This document shows, piece after piece, positions 34,113 through 44,589 of a stretch of DNA of 64,000 nucleotides (positions within the stretch are counted from its first letter, which is position 1; every line of letters starts with the position of its first letter). Where the stretch lies: assembly GCA_964016885.1 (NCBI GenBank), contig OZ024743.1, positions 177,733,427 through 177,797,426 of the forward strand, given 5' to 3'. Source of the stretch: Eledone cirrhosa. Its lineage: Eukaryota > Mollusca > Cephalopoda > Octopoda > Eledonidae. Made by a program: the position numbers and the translations under genes. A model generated the notes under the pieces. It searched no databases and was not told the DNA's origin. It saw nothing but the letters and a program-made list of their open reading frames with translations.

Positions 34113-34240
34113 TATTAATAAAGCTGACGACCGTATGTAGTTATGTAACAAACCTTTGGCCAAACGGCTGGACCAAACGGCATCAAATTTGCACCATAGA
34201 TGTAACATTTTCAAAGGAAGAAAGTGAGGGTATTTTTGTC
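34113..34240 (+). mobile_element. Helitron 5'-end-like fragment
   Basis: TATTAATAAAGCTGACG followed by CGTATGTAG matches the start of the element at 34433. The remainder (GGCCAAACGGCTGGACC, CACCATAGATGTAAC) is often found just inside such ends. Truncated. Confidence 0.45.
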
Positions 34241-34432
34241 TACTAAATTTCGTTATTCTTGATCAAAGATATCTTATTGCTTATTTAAAGATCCACTTCT
34301 TTAAAATTTTCAAATGTCAACACTTCTGGTTAGCGAACGCTTAAATAAACATTTAAATATTTTGCAGTTTATATATAATATCGTCTTTTTTTTTATGTAT
34401 AATGGATTACATTTCTGCGTATATTGTCAATC

Positions 34433-34839
34433 TCTATCTATATTAATAAAGCTGACGGCGGTATGTAAAGGGACGAGTACATTACTGGTACTTTATTATA
34501 TATAATATATATAATACGACATTCCTCTCTCTTTCTTACTCTGTATTTTTAGATAGATACATAGCTATAACGTCGCGCGTTTATAATATCTGACTGTATG
34601 TCTGCCTGTCTGCATTGACGTCGCTTCTAACCAACTTATAATTATATATTCGTGTACAGATATTTTTGCATACACAAACGCACAATACATCGGAATACAG
34701 AACAATAAAAACAAAATATAAACAAACATTGTATTTATTTCGTTAACTACGCAGCGATTTGTTTACATTTAGTTCGACTGTACGAAAGCACAGACGGCTT
34801 ATCGTCTTTTTATCCAAGCGAAGCTAGGTACGTCAGCTG
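34433..34839 (+). mobile_element. Non-autonomous Helitron-like element
   Basis: Begins TCTATCTATATTAATAAAGC, the TC-start, TA-rich 5' end typical of animal Helitrons. It ends AGCGAAGCTAGGTACGTCAG, similar to Helitron 3' ends (short hairpin then CTRR). Its internal segment (about 34520-34620, with TATGTCTGCC and GACGTCGCTTC) recurs inverted at 59540-59640. No protein. Confidence 0.5.
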
Positions 34840-34849
34840 TATATATATA

Positions 34850-35093
34850 TCTGGATGCCGTAGAACACGCCAATTGTGGATTTATTGAATGAAATCGATG
34901 GAGCTGGCCTTTCTCATTTTTCCTGTAGACGGCATACAGATTAGCACCACCAATCTCACTATGCCCCCTTTGACCCTTTGACTCACGCGTGTGCTATCAC
35001 ATTTTAACTGAAGCCAATCACTATCAGTCATGATTGCCCCTACATGACTTGATTGGTTATTCAATTTCTATGCGTCACCCTCCCCAGAATAAC
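34850..35093. other. Promoter-bearing upstream region of the Helitron ORF fragment
   Basis: Less AT-rich than the flanks; no repeats recognised. It precedes a TATA box. Confidence 0.4.
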
Positions 35094-35103
35094 ACCTATA
35101 TAA
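35094..35103 (+). promoter_or_regulatory. Candidate TATA box
   Basis: CCTATATAAAGAGC sits about 60 bases upstream of the Helitron-type N-terminal coding fragment. Position and sequence fit an RNA polymerase II TATA box; no initiation data. Confidence 0.4.
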
Positions 35104-35139
35104 AGAGCAAACATGACCCTGTTCGAACAATTATAGTTA

Positions 35140-35875
35140 CTGCCGATATATCACGCTAAAAAAAACCCGGCCTGACCGCAAGATCCTTTTTCCAGAAGAA
35201 AAAATGTTACTAGAGCAGCAGAGTCTGAAGATGATCATGAACGTTGCCTTCAGATGAGGACTCATGTAAGAGCCAATGGAGCAGGCCAGTCTCAAGAGGA
35301 GCGCCAGTCTCGCCTTCAGCAGATGAGGACTCATGTAAGAGCCAATGGAGCAGGCCAGTCTCAAGAGGAGCGCCAGTCTCGCCTTCAGCAGATGAGGACT
35401 CATGTAAGAGCCAATGGAGCAGGCCAGTCTCAAGAGGAGCGCCAGTCTCGCCTTCAGCAGATGAGGACTCATGAAAGAGCCAGTCGAGCAGGCCAGTCTC
35501 AAGAGGAGCGCGAGTCTCGCCTTCAGCAGATGAGGACTCATGAAAGAGCCAGTCGAGCAGGCCAGTCTCAAGAGGAGCGCGAGTCTCGCCTTCAGCAGAT
35601 GAGGACTCATGAAAGAGCCAGTCGAGCAGGCCAGTCTCAAGAGGAGCGCGAGTCTCGCCTTCAGCAGATGAGGACTCATGAAAGAGCCAGTCGAGCAGGC
35701 CAGTCTCAAGAGTAGCACCAGTCTCGCCTTCAGTAACTGATGACTCATGCGAGAGACATTCGATCAGCCCAGCCTCAAGAGCAGCGCCAGGCTCGCCTTC
35801 AGCAACTGAGGACTCATGCGAGAGCCATTCGATCAGCCCAGTCTCAAGAGCAGCGCTCACCCCAATAGCTTTCCC
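35140..35875 (+). pseudogene. Helitron protein N-terminal fragment with 23-residue tandem repeats
   Basis: One frame reads TRPDRKILFPEEK, AAESEDDHERCLQ and then seven or more copies of a 23-residue unit (MRTHERASRAGQSQEERESR plus LQQ). Arg/Glu-rich, coiled-coil-like repeats with E(E)R-SRLQ spacing occur at the N-terminus of Helitron-encoded proteins in animals. An in-frame TAG ends the open frame at about 35713; two further diverged units follow to 35860. No Rep or helicase domain follows. It may alternatively be an unrelated repeat protein. Confidence 0.5.
35254..35715 (+). repeat. 69-bp minisatellite, about seven near-identical units
   Basis: Units are 69 bp, a multiple of three. The first three units carry GTAAGAGCCAATGGAGC and the next four GAAAGAGCCAGTCGAGC, so two unit types form two blocks. 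The array is open on both strands. Confidence 0.95.
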
Positions 35876-35879
35876 CCTT

Positions 35880-36473
35880 AGCTCCGTAGTCGGAAGATAG
35901 TGCAGGAACGTACCTTTTATTGAAAACCACACACTTGCCACTAGTATTTCATCCAGACATACATAGAAAGAAGAGATGGGCATGTTTAATGGAGGGGGAA
36001 ATATAGGTCAGTGATGGTCATACTGGTGACAACGGGGAGCATGAAGACAATCAAGCAGCGTGTTGACGTATTCAGCCGAAATCACCACTATATTCCTTGC
36101 TACGTTAATTGCCAGTACATTAAACTAGTAGGCCCAGCCGGATAGCGCCTGGCGGTAGGCCTGCATCACATCTTTTAAAAAGCCCTCACAACCAGTGCGA
36201 CAATAGCACTATTGTGGCAAAACTAATGGTCCAACACCACAGTTATAACTTTTACCATGGAATCGAGTGATTATGGTCGTTGAGCATTCCAGTGGTGGTG
36301 GTGGTATTTTTCACGCGTCAGAAATGAGTCACCACAATAGCTCCCCTCCTTGATACATACTCGGAACGACAATGTGACTAGAGAGGGCGTGCGGTATCTT
36401 TGCATTGGAGTGGAGGGGCTTCCTGAAAAGATAAAATACCAGTATACATAGCCGAGCGCCAGCCGGACGTGCC

Positions 36474-36476
<3 letters not shown>
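35880..36476. other. Unrecognised non-repetitive sequence
   Basis: More balanced in GC than the surroundings. Contains a short (GGT)n run at 36289-36305. No coding pattern or repeat family recognised. Confidence 0.4.

Positions 36477-36543
<67 letters not shown>
36477..36543. repeat. (TA)n microsatellite
   Basis: About 67 bases. Confidence 0.97.
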
Positions 36544-36544
<1 letters not shown>

Positions 36545-36547
<3 letters not shown>

Positions 36548-36800
36548 CGGTCGACCGAACTAGAAACTGCTAAATGCGTGGCCGGCTTCTTGTCTCTCTC
36601 CCTTTTCAGCCCCATGGATTTTATTCCTTTGTTAAATTTCGGATACCTGATGATGTCACCTGTTTATACTGAACCCGGTCATTGAAATGTTCATAGTATA
36701 ATAAACCTTTAAGGAATTACACCAGTCCAACCTCCTGTTATTTTATAATAATTAATTCCGTACTCGCACCACCAACAACACAAACGAAGACGGGTGAGTT
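36545..36800 (+). other. LTR-like sequence (weak)
   Basis: Looks like the 3' part of a retroviral-type LTR: AATAAACC polyadenylation-like signal at about 36697, then ACCTCCTGTTATTTT and a run ending in ACA. No second copy, primer-binding site or pol was found in the window, so this stays tentative. Confidence 0.25.
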
Positions 36801-36889
36801 ACAATACGTCAAGTCCTCTCTATAATATTACATCGAGGTTGTCCATACGGATTGACCAGTTCTATCCAGTGGTGAACCAACAAAGTAAA

Positions 36890-36918
36890 ATGTATATATA
36901 TATATATATGTAAATTAA

Positions 36919-37001
<83 letters not shown>
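36890..37001. repeat. (TA)n microsatellite
   Basis: Two TA runs, the second about 78 bases. Confidence 0.96.
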
Positions 37002-37005
<4 letters not shown>

Positions 37006-37009
37006 TTAT

Positions 37010-37595
37010 ATATATTGACGAGGTTATAGGAAATGTATTCGCTATAATTCTGATTGCTCACAATTACTCGCTCAATGACATATGGTTTAAACATATATCG
37101 ATCGAACATGCCCCGTGGTTGTAACAAAATGTATATTCATAATGTGGCAGTATGTCCATGACGATATATTTGCATGTATGCATGTTTATATATGATTATA
37201 TATATATAAATTCAGCGAGAATGGCATTTCGGCGGGTAGAAAAAGCGAAACGAAACGCAAAAATCAGAAATAATGCTGGCAAACACTCCATAGTTAAAAA
37301 ACCAGAGCTAAACAATATGTTAAAACGCCATACAAAGCTGAAAAAGTGGTCAAGAAAGCATTAACCACCTAAGCCAAAAAGTAAATCAGGCTAAACAGGT
37401 CAAAACAAAATAAATGATAAAAAAACACAGACCTGGTCCCAATGGAATTAATGTTAAAATCCAAATGCAGGGTTTCTATGACACCTAAATCAAAATACTG
37501 TCTACTTAAAATTATAAGCTTTAGGTATAATGATCGAACAAGAAATATCACGTTATCAACAATATCAACAATATATATATATGTATGTATATATA
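37010..37595. other. No gene recognised
   Basis: AT-rich. A 70-codon Lys-rich plus frame at 37152 is not recognised. Short tandem ACAATATC pair near 37560. Confidence 0.45.
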
Positions 37596-37868
37596 TAAAT
37601 ATGAGAATAAACGTGCTGCGGGGTTGCTAATGGGTTACATATGAATGAAGTTAGTCCTTCATCAGTGATCTTCCAACCATCATTGGTATTTCATCGCTTT
37701 AAAGACCATATACCTCCGGTTGGTGCGAGCAACGGCTAAAAAAAGTCGTTGGGACACGTAAATAAAGGGGACACAAGTGTAAACAAACAAAAATCGTGAA
37801 GCAACGAAAAGTGAGGAAGAAGGAGTCAAGTCCCAAATTTCTATGAATTTAAATTCGGTGAAATCGTG
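37596..37868 (+). repeat. 270-bp direct repeat, copy 1 (TRIM-like)
   Basis: Starts AATATGAGAATAAACGTGCT and ends AAATCGTGAAC; repeated at 38227-38501. On the minus strand it has CTGATGAAGGACTAACTTC, reminiscent of a hammerhead box plus stem II, but no GAAA follows. Confidence 0.85.
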
Positions 37869-38226
37869 AACGAGAGAGAATAAAGACCATCAAACCTGGT
37901 TGAAATGTGAGCAAGGAAGGAATTTCGCACAGGTCTAACGGGAGGAAGAAGGGGTCTAGTCTGTGAATTCGGTAAACATAAGTTCTGTGAAATCGTAGAC
38001 GAGAGAGAGAAAAAATGCCGACCGGCCTGGCCAAGCGTGCGAAAGAAAAGAATTACGCACAGTTCAAACGGGAAGGAGGAGGAGGAGAGGTAGTAACAGA
38101 GAATGAGTGAGTGAAGGGCGAGGAAGAGGCTAACAGAGAGAGTGACTGCTAGAGAGGGTAAAGATACAGAGAAAGAAGAAGCAGTAAGAACGAAATAGAC
38201 GGGTAACAGCAGAGGAAAAATATGCG
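37869..38226 (+). repeat. Interior between the direct repeats, with its own tandem block
   Basis: GAAATCGTGAACGAGAGAGA (37861) and GAAATCGTAGACGAGAGAGA (37986) each begin a unit of about 125 bp that includes GAATTNCGCACAG. Purine-rich second half. Confidence 0.7.
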
Positions 38227-38501
38227 TAAATATGAGAAAAACGTGCTGCGGGTTTGCTAATGGGTTACATATGAATAAAGTTAGTCCTTCATCAGTGATC
38301 TTCCAACCATCATTGGTATTTCATCGCTTTAAAGACCATATACCTCCGGTTGATGCGAGCAACGGCTAAAAAAAGTCGTTGGGACACGTAAATAAAGGGG
38401 ACACGAGTGTAAACAAACAAAAATGGTGAAGCAACGAAAAGTGAGGAAGAAGGAGTAGAGTCCCAAATTTCTATGAATTTAAATTCGGTGAAATCGTGAA
38501 C
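38227..38501 (+). repeat. 270-bp direct repeat, copy 2 (TRIM-like)
   Basis: About 96-97% like copy 1 by eye. Ends at the same GTGAAC, then runs into (TA)n. Confidence 0.85.
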
Positions 38502-38579
38502 ATATATATATATGTATGTATATATATATATATACATATATTCTATATATGTATATATATATATAATATATACATATAT

Positions 38580-38728
38580 AATTGTTTCTACTTTTGGCAC
38601 AAGGCCAGCAATTATCCAGTACATTACTGGTACTTTATTTTAACGACCACGTATGGATGAAAGGCAAAGTTAACCTCGGCGGGATTTGAACTCAAAGCAT
38701 GTCCGACACTCTGCCGATACTGCCAATT
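38580..38728 (-). repeat. tRNA-derived SINE, minus, small internal deletion
   Basis: Tail AATTGTTTCTACTTTTGGC to head TCTGCCGATACTGCCAATT. About 35 bases around the B-box-to-head junction (the CCCTTTACGGTCTGA region) are missing. Confidence 0.88.
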
Positions 38729-38739
38729 CATGTGTGTGT

Positions 38740-39190
38740 GTGTCTCGGTGTGTGTTGTGTGAGTGGTTTATGTCTGTCTGTGTGTATGTGTGCCTGACCT
38801 CAAACTTACTACTAATACTATCTGAATTGTTTTCATATTTTAAACTTCACGCCTACTGCCAAAAAATATGAAAACGTGAATTTATTTACCGTTTATCATT
38901 TATCATCCATCAAACATTTGTGTGTTTCTTTAAGTTCACCATAAAGGTTGTCATGAATTTTTATAGGAAATATAGAATATTTTATGCAATTTGTGTGTGT
39001 TTTAAATACATTTTTTTACAAAAATACCCTCCTTTGTTTTGTTTTTTGGAATCGTGACAAACATACACCAGCATAAATTACAACTTCCCGCCAAGCTACT
39101 TTCACTGCGATCTTAGATTAATCGTCCCGGGTCAACATATAAACAATTTTTATATATCAGTCGCCTCTGAATCGGGGAGGAGTAACTCCT
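38740..39190. other. No gene recognised
   Basis: GT-rich to 38800, otherwise AT-rich. Confidence 0.5.
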
Positions 39191-39194
39191 AGTA

Positions 39195-39254
39195 GTGTCT
39201 CACGCAGTAGCAGTTGTAATATTAGTAGTAGTAGAAGTAGTAGTAGTGGTGGTG

Positions 39255-39285
<31 letters not shown>

Positions 39286-39308
39286 CAGTAGCAGTAGTAG
39301 TAGTAGTG

Positions 39309-39365
<57 letters not shown>

Positions 39366-39456
39366 CCAGCAGCAGCAGCAGCAGCAGCAGAAGTAGTAGT
39401 AGTAGTAGTAGTAGTAGCAGCAGCAGCAGAGAAGCAGCAGCAGCAGCAGTATCAGC

Positions 39457-39497
<41 letters not shown>

Positions 39498-39536
39498 CAG
39501 CAGCAGCAGAGCAGCAGCAGCAGCAGCAGTATCAGC

Positions 39537-39569
<33 letters not shown>

Positions 39570-39588
39570 CGCAACAGCAGCAGCAATA
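39195..39588. repeat. TAG/CAG/GTG trinucleotide array
   Basis: About 390 bases of (TAG)n, (GTG)n and (CAG)n blocks, including two copies of a block with CAGCAGCAGTATCAGCAG. Open on both strands; no gene implied. Confidence 0.96.
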
Positions 39589-40225
39589 ATGCAAACCAGT
39601 AATGCAAAATGGACTTCGGCGACCATCATCTGCGACTGTAAATCTCTAGTTCAGGCAATCGACAACTCTGCCCCCAAAGATCCCATTATAACAGAACTCC
39701 AGGCAGCAGTTAACAACCTCGGAGAAGACAAAAACCTAACTGTTGTATGGGTCCCTGGTCATTGTAATCTACAAGGGAATGAACTAGCAGACAAACTCGC
39801 AAATCAGGGCTCCTCACTTCCACAACCTAACACCCCTGCTGACCATGCCACGAGACAAGATCTCATCAAAAGGGGGTGTAGACCAGCACCCTTCACCCAC
39901 CAGGGAACTATCTAAACCTTCAGCAAACCGCCGGACGAGAGAGTCAAACATGTTATAGACAAGGTTGATCTCCCCCACCTTATCAACTTCAGAAGTGGGC
40001 ACCATCCAGCACTTGGCAGGTGGCAGCTACTGACTGACAAATGTGAAGACAGCACTTGCACAGACTCTGCGGTGAAGAGGAGGAGTCTGAACACGTCTGG
40101 CTACGATACCCTGCATTGGCGATCGAGAGATACCATCACCAACTCGGCACATCCTTAGAGGAATTAGTCCGTCTCCCAGTCGCATCTCTACCGCTTCTGA
40201 GGGGGATCCTCAGGCGCCTGAGGTG
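39589..40225 (+). pseudogene. LINE RNase H domain and C-terminus
   Basis: The plus strand reads TIICDCKSLVQAID, then LTVVWVPGHCNLQGNELADK with LANQGS: the RNase H type I fold with its D...E...D and HC-x-GNELAD motif as found in jockey/I-like LINEs. After a stop at 39913 the downstream frame reads LCGEEEESEHVWLRYPAL, ERYHHQLG, LEELVRLPVASLPLLRGILR and ends RLR-stop at 40225. A CCHC-like C-xx-C...H pattern (CGE...H) is visible. 5' truncated: no reverse transcriptase. It is flanked on both sides by trinucleotide arrays. Confidence 0.8.
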
Positions 40226-40227
40226 AA

Positions 40228-40262
40228 TCAACAACAACAACAACAGCAGCAGCAGCAGCATC

Positions 40263-40303
<41 letters not shown>

Positions 40304-40375
40304 CAGAAGCAGCAGCAGCAGCAGTAATAGCAACAGTAGTAGCCGCAACAGTAGCACTAGCAGCAGAAGTAGGAA
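40228..40375. repeat. CAA/CAG/TAG trinucleotide array at the LINE 3' end
   Basis: Begins with (CAA)n two bases after the LINE stop codon, consistent with a simple-repeat 3' tail that expanded. Confidence 0.93.
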
Positions 40376-40564
40376 TAGCAGTCTTAAGTTTTTCTTAAGC
40401 TGTGGTTTTCAGCAATAACTTTTAAGTGATGTATAATCGATATCAATTGTACGTAGTCAAAGTTCATAGAACCGTTGTTATCTATAACTTCTAAATCTAC
40501 ATAGATGTGTAACATAGCAACAGTGTCACACAAGTGACTTTAGATAGAGAGTATATTGTCCTAC

Positions 40565-40740
40565 AGAGGTGGTGAATTGGCAGAATGGTTAGAACGTCGG
40601 ATAGAATGCTTTGTGGTATTCATCCTGGCTCTCTTCTCGCTGACAAACCCCTCGAGGGGAACTCTGCCTTTCATCAATTCGAGGTCGATAAAACAAGAGT
40701 ATCAGTCTCATATTGGGGTCGATTCTTCCTCTGTGTTTAT
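40565..40740 (+). repeat. Diverged tRNA-derived SINE
   Basis: GGTGGTGAATTGGCAGAATG head, CCTCGAGGGGAACTCTGCC, TTTCATC and CGATAAAACAAGAGTATCAG body. The head is nearer a canonical tRNA than most copies. Confidence 0.6.
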
Positions 40741-41299
40741 TTCTCACTTACATTCTCTCACTCTCTCTATGATTCTCTAGAATAAATCTGCTGTATTCAG
40801 ACCTAGAGCGGACATGGTCTCGGCCAGACTTAAAAGGCCTAAGAAACAGAAGTTAAGGATTCATGCATTCATACATAAACATTCTCCAACACTTTGTTAA
40901 CGTTAGCATAAGTGTAGTATAGCTGATGAGAACGAAGTTTTCATTGCAATCTTGTCCTGAGTTCGATCCCACTTTGTGACATCTTAGTCAATTATCATTT
41001 ACCATAATCTCGGCTTGACTCATGCCATCTGAATTGGAAGACTGTCAATTGGAATACACTTGTTATACAAAGGGCCAGCTTTCTTACACACTGTGTCACC
41101 CTGAATTCTTCCGAACATTACGTCAGAAGTACGCGTGTCTGAAATGCTCAGCCACTTAAACATTATTTTCACGAGTAGACTCTCCCCTTGATCGTAAAAT
41201 TGTAAATTAAGAACCCCAAGTTAAGAATGTGTTCGTCTACAGCATCACAAAAAATGATGATATCACTATATAGTTGTGTTTTTTTCTTTCTTTTGACCT

Positions 41300-41590
41300 C
41301 TAACTCTTGGTGTGGTAAGGGCACCGTAATGGCATACAAAGTTTCTAGGGCTTTTGAAACCTGGCGGAGCCCATCACCCTCAAGATCTTTCATTTTTTAT
41401 ATTCATTTATCTGTTTATCTTATTCTTTGTTTCTCAACTGAACGAAGTACTAGATACTTCCCCTTCTCTGTCATGGTTTGCTAGCTCTATGTTTTCTATG
41501 TTTGGTCTCTAGGCTTTTATTAAACTTCCATCTCCTCTCCAGGTCTGAATACATCAGATTTCTTCCAGAAAAATATAGAGTAAAAGAAAG
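41300..41590 (+). repeat. Dispersed repeat, sister of 7970-8125 and 18810-18925
   Basis: TGGTGTGGTAAGGGCACCG, CCTGGCGGAGCCCATCACC, an inserted AT-rich part (41395-41540) and CTCCAGGTCTGA...GATTTCTTCCAG. The inserted part matches 18810-18925, so this copy links two fragments seen separately elsewhere. Confidence 0.6.
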
Positions 41591-41616
41591 AAAGTGAGAA
41601 AGAGATATACAAGAAG

Positions 41617-41775
41617 ACTCGACTCTACTACTTAACTGGTACTTTGTTTATCGACCTCGAAAGGATGAAAGGTAAAGTTGACCTCTGCTGGATTTGAACT
41701 CGGGGTGGGCAGAGAGTCGGAACGAACACCGCAAACCATTCTTCCGATGTTCTAATGATTCTATCATTTCGCCGT
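41617..41775 (-). repeat. Diverged tRNA-derived SINE, minus
   Basis: ACTGGTACTTTGTTTATCGA, GGATGAAAGGTAAAG, GGATTTGAACTC and a head ending TCTAATGATTCT. Confidence 0.65.
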
Positions 41776-41782
41776 ATTATAG

Positions 41783-41974
41783 TGTGGATTGGTAGTATAG
41801 GTAGAGGGTCGGACACCATGCTTTGAAGCATAGAGTTACCTCCCTTTATGATCTGAGTTCAAAACCCTCCGAGGTCGACTTTGCCTTTCATCCTTACGAA
41901 GTCGATAAAATAAAGTACCAGTAATGCACTGGGTAATTTACTGGCCTTGTGCCAAAAGTAGAAACAATTATTAT
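41783..41974 (+). repeat. tRNA-derived SINE, full length
   Basis: GTGGATTGGTAGTATAGG to GTAGAAACAATTATTA. Adjacent to, and facing away from, the minus copy just upstream (head to head). Confidence 0.9.
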
Positions 41975-41979
41975 AATCC

Positions 41980-42770
41980 ATTACATAATCAGAAATACAA
42001 CACTTCAGCTCTTACACAACCACTTCACTAAAATGATGTTGTTTGAAACTTAACCATATACTTTTAATTCAGAAATTAAATATAATCCAATGTTTATCGA
42101 TAAACAACTTTCTGAATTTGATCCCAAATTTTAGTTGATGATTACATTAATGGCTTTTCTTGTAAGGTTTCTCAATTCTGTAGTTAAAACAGATCACTTG
42201 GATTGGATTTATTTTACTGGGTTTCGTCTCGAATCTTTTGTTTAATCTTTGAAACTCTTACATGAAGTCAAAGTAGTTAGAGATGATTTTAATGTTCTTG
42301 ATTTAACATGAAGTATCTGATTCGACTGCGTGCCACAAAGTAGAAACAATATTATGGAATATCTAATTCTATTTTATAAAGTTAACTAAAACTAATCCGA
42401 ATTAAAACAGCTACTAACATAATGTATCCAATGAATTCCAGCTAAGAAAACTTTAAATAAATTCACATAGTTATGTCTAAAAACCTTTTAGAAGAAATCA
42501 TGGTGACAATTTTCAGTAAAATAAAAAGGCACGTGAAAGACATTCTAAGGAAAACTATTTCAATTGACAACTGTATCTGAAATGGTATTTTACTGTTTGT
42601 TCTTCTCCGTTAGATTCACCCGATTAGATAATCTTTAACTTCTGAATGCAACATTTCTGGTTTAACTTCGAATAATTGGAGTTTAGTAGAAGTACGGTAC
42701 TTAAGGAATTGTCTCTTTTTCTATGGTTTCTGTTTCTAGTTGTTGGGTTGGTTTTATTCATCGTGTGACT
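41980..42770. other. AT-rich sequence, nothing recognised
   Basis: No repeats or coding features found. Confidence 0.5.
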
Positions 42771-42777
42771 ATATAAC

Positions 42778-43003
42778 TGTATGTGTGTGCACGTGTCTGT
42801 GTAAGTGTGTATGTCTGACTATGTATGTGCGAGTGTGTGTGCGTATGTGGGAGTGTGAATGTGTGAGTGTGTACGTGTGAGTGTGTACGTGATAGTGTGT
42901 ATGTGTGAGTGTGTATGTGTTAATGTGTAGGTGGGAATTTGTACATTTGAGTGTGTATGTGTGAGTGAGTATGTGTGAATGTACGTGTAAGTGTGTATAC
43001 GCA
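42778..43003. repeat. GTGTGA(G/A)TGTGTATGT minisatellite
   Basis: About 225 bases of irregular 10-16 bp TG-rich units. The minus-strand His-Thr-Tyr frame is an artefact of the repeat. Confidence 0.93.
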
Positions 43004-43009
43004 TGCATT

Positions 43010-43390
43010 ATTATTTAGTGTCAACATCAAATCCTGTCATTAATTGTCAAATCGCTCACACATCAAATTGTTGTTTTTTTTTATAATCAGGGATTGCAGT
43101 TTGTATCTCTATAAGAACATATACTCAATATATATACATTTTATCCAAGCATTGCTGTGGCAGTTCTGCAGCTCTTCAGATTATCTAGACTGATACGGTT
43201 GATGTTCAATAAGACTATTTATTGGAAGGTAGGAAACAACTCAAAATTTATGTTGTTCAGTGGTCTAATTGAACTGTTTAATATAGATGCCTAGGCTAAA
43301 ATAAACACCCGGGAAAAATAAACATCTGTTTAGTCAGTGTCGTTGTATGGTACATGCAACCTGACCCAACATTTGAGAAGAAACTAGATT
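43010..43390. other. No gene recognised
   Basis: On the minus strand at 43165-43190 CTGAAGAGCTGCAGAACTGC resembles a hammerhead box with a decayed 3' core. Confidence 0.4.
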
Positions 43391-43397
43391 CACTAAA

Positions 43398-43690
43398 ATG
43401 CTTCGAGTTGTACAATTTATAAACTGGCGTCAACGTGATAGAAAGGAAAGTTTATATGGAAACATACCCGAGATAATAACTACAATTGCTCAAAGACTGT
43501 TACAGTTTGCAGAACATTGCTGGAGAAGTAAGCAGGAATTTATACTCATGTTACTATTATGGGAACCAACTCAAAGAAGACAGAGTAGAGGAAGACCTGC
43601 TCGAAGTTTCATTGATCAACTCAATACAAACCTCAATAGGGAGCAGTTGCCAGTAGGAATGGAAAATCGAAAATTGTGAAGAGATTTTGT
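43398..43690 (+). pseudogene. LINE C-terminal domain
   Basis: Reads LYGNIPEIITTIAQRLLQFA then EHCWRSKQE, LLWEPTQRRQSRGRPARSFI and DQLNTN. This is the post-RT domain of molluscan/cnidarian RTE-like LINE proteins (RRLRFAGHCWRs...RGRP). No RT motifs upstream. Ends in GATGATGATGAC, a frequent 3' tail of these LINEs. Confidence 0.7.
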
Positions 43691-43731
43691 CAGGAATGTT
43701 AGACTGTGATTACAATGATGATGATGACTAC

Positions 43732-43735
<4 letters not shown>

Positions 43736-43781
<46 letters not shown>
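43736..43781. repeat. (TA)n microsatellite
   Basis: About 46 bases. Confidence 0.96.
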
Positions 43782-43785
<4 letters not shown>

Positions 43786-43950
43786 TTCAAGAGTAACCAA
43801 TCTTAAAGAGAGAGATGGAGATGGGAGAGGAAAGATTGGTGAATTAGTTGGAAGCCAAAGCGTAAAGGCATCTGCTCAATGTGCAATATGCAGTGGGAAG
43901 CAGCTAGGTGGCTGGGTTCATGCAGAGGTTAGGTGCACAGAGCTGGAAAT

Positions 43951-44214
43951 ATTCATTAGTTAAGCAAAACAAGACCACAAATTTCACAAGGAAGACATTA
44001 TTAAAAGATTGTCAACATATTTTAGTTTGATGTAAGGAATGTAGAGAATAATAATAATAATATTAATAATAATAATGTCCGTTTACAATAGTTTCGCTAC
44101 TCCATATAATATTTCTGGATCAAATGATTATATATCATTATTGATCTGGTTCAGTTGAAAATAATTAACATAGGTAAAGATAGAGCAGCTCATCGGAACT
44201 TCAAAAGGAATATA
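43951..44214 (+). repeat. PLE left inverted terminal repeat
   Basis: 264 bp, inverted at 45723-45987 and nearly identical, including an internal (AAT)n run. The minus strand of its inner edge has TCCGATGAGCTGCTC, resembling a decayed hammerhead box and stem II. Confidence 0.9.
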
Positions 44215-44589
44215 AATTAAAATAAGGGAAGAATGTTACATAAATGTAATGTTCCATATATTGGTATTTCACTATGGTGTCCTGGGTATATCAATTGTCT
44301 GCCCTAATCGAGCAGTATTCTTCTGTCGAGGCTGCATTGTGTGAGATCTGCCTATGGGTAACAAGATGGCCGCCAATGGACATATTTACCTTACTAATTA
44401 GAGGGTGCTTTCAGGTGAAGTAACTCCTAGAGAGATTAGAAATTGTAGGTAGTTTATAGTTAAGTGCTATTTTTTTTATGTTTTTATTGAGAGACAATGT
44501 AAGGGAGGTAACTTATAATTATCTAAGTTAGTTATAGCTAATTAACTTATTAGCTACAAGTAAAAATGGGGCTAGATGACTATGTTGGG

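Noticed and set aside
35210..35983. 257-codon minus-strand frame with repeated units
   Set aside because: It is the antisense of the 69-bp array. The plus frame has the better context (acidic leader, ER-SRLQ units, TATA box).
36545..36800. Solo LTR
   Set aside because: Polyadenylation-like signal only; no second copy, target duplication or TG...CA ends. Left as a weak note.
39222..39629. Leu/Tyr/Cys homopolymer frames
   Set aside because: Trinucleotide array read in other frames.
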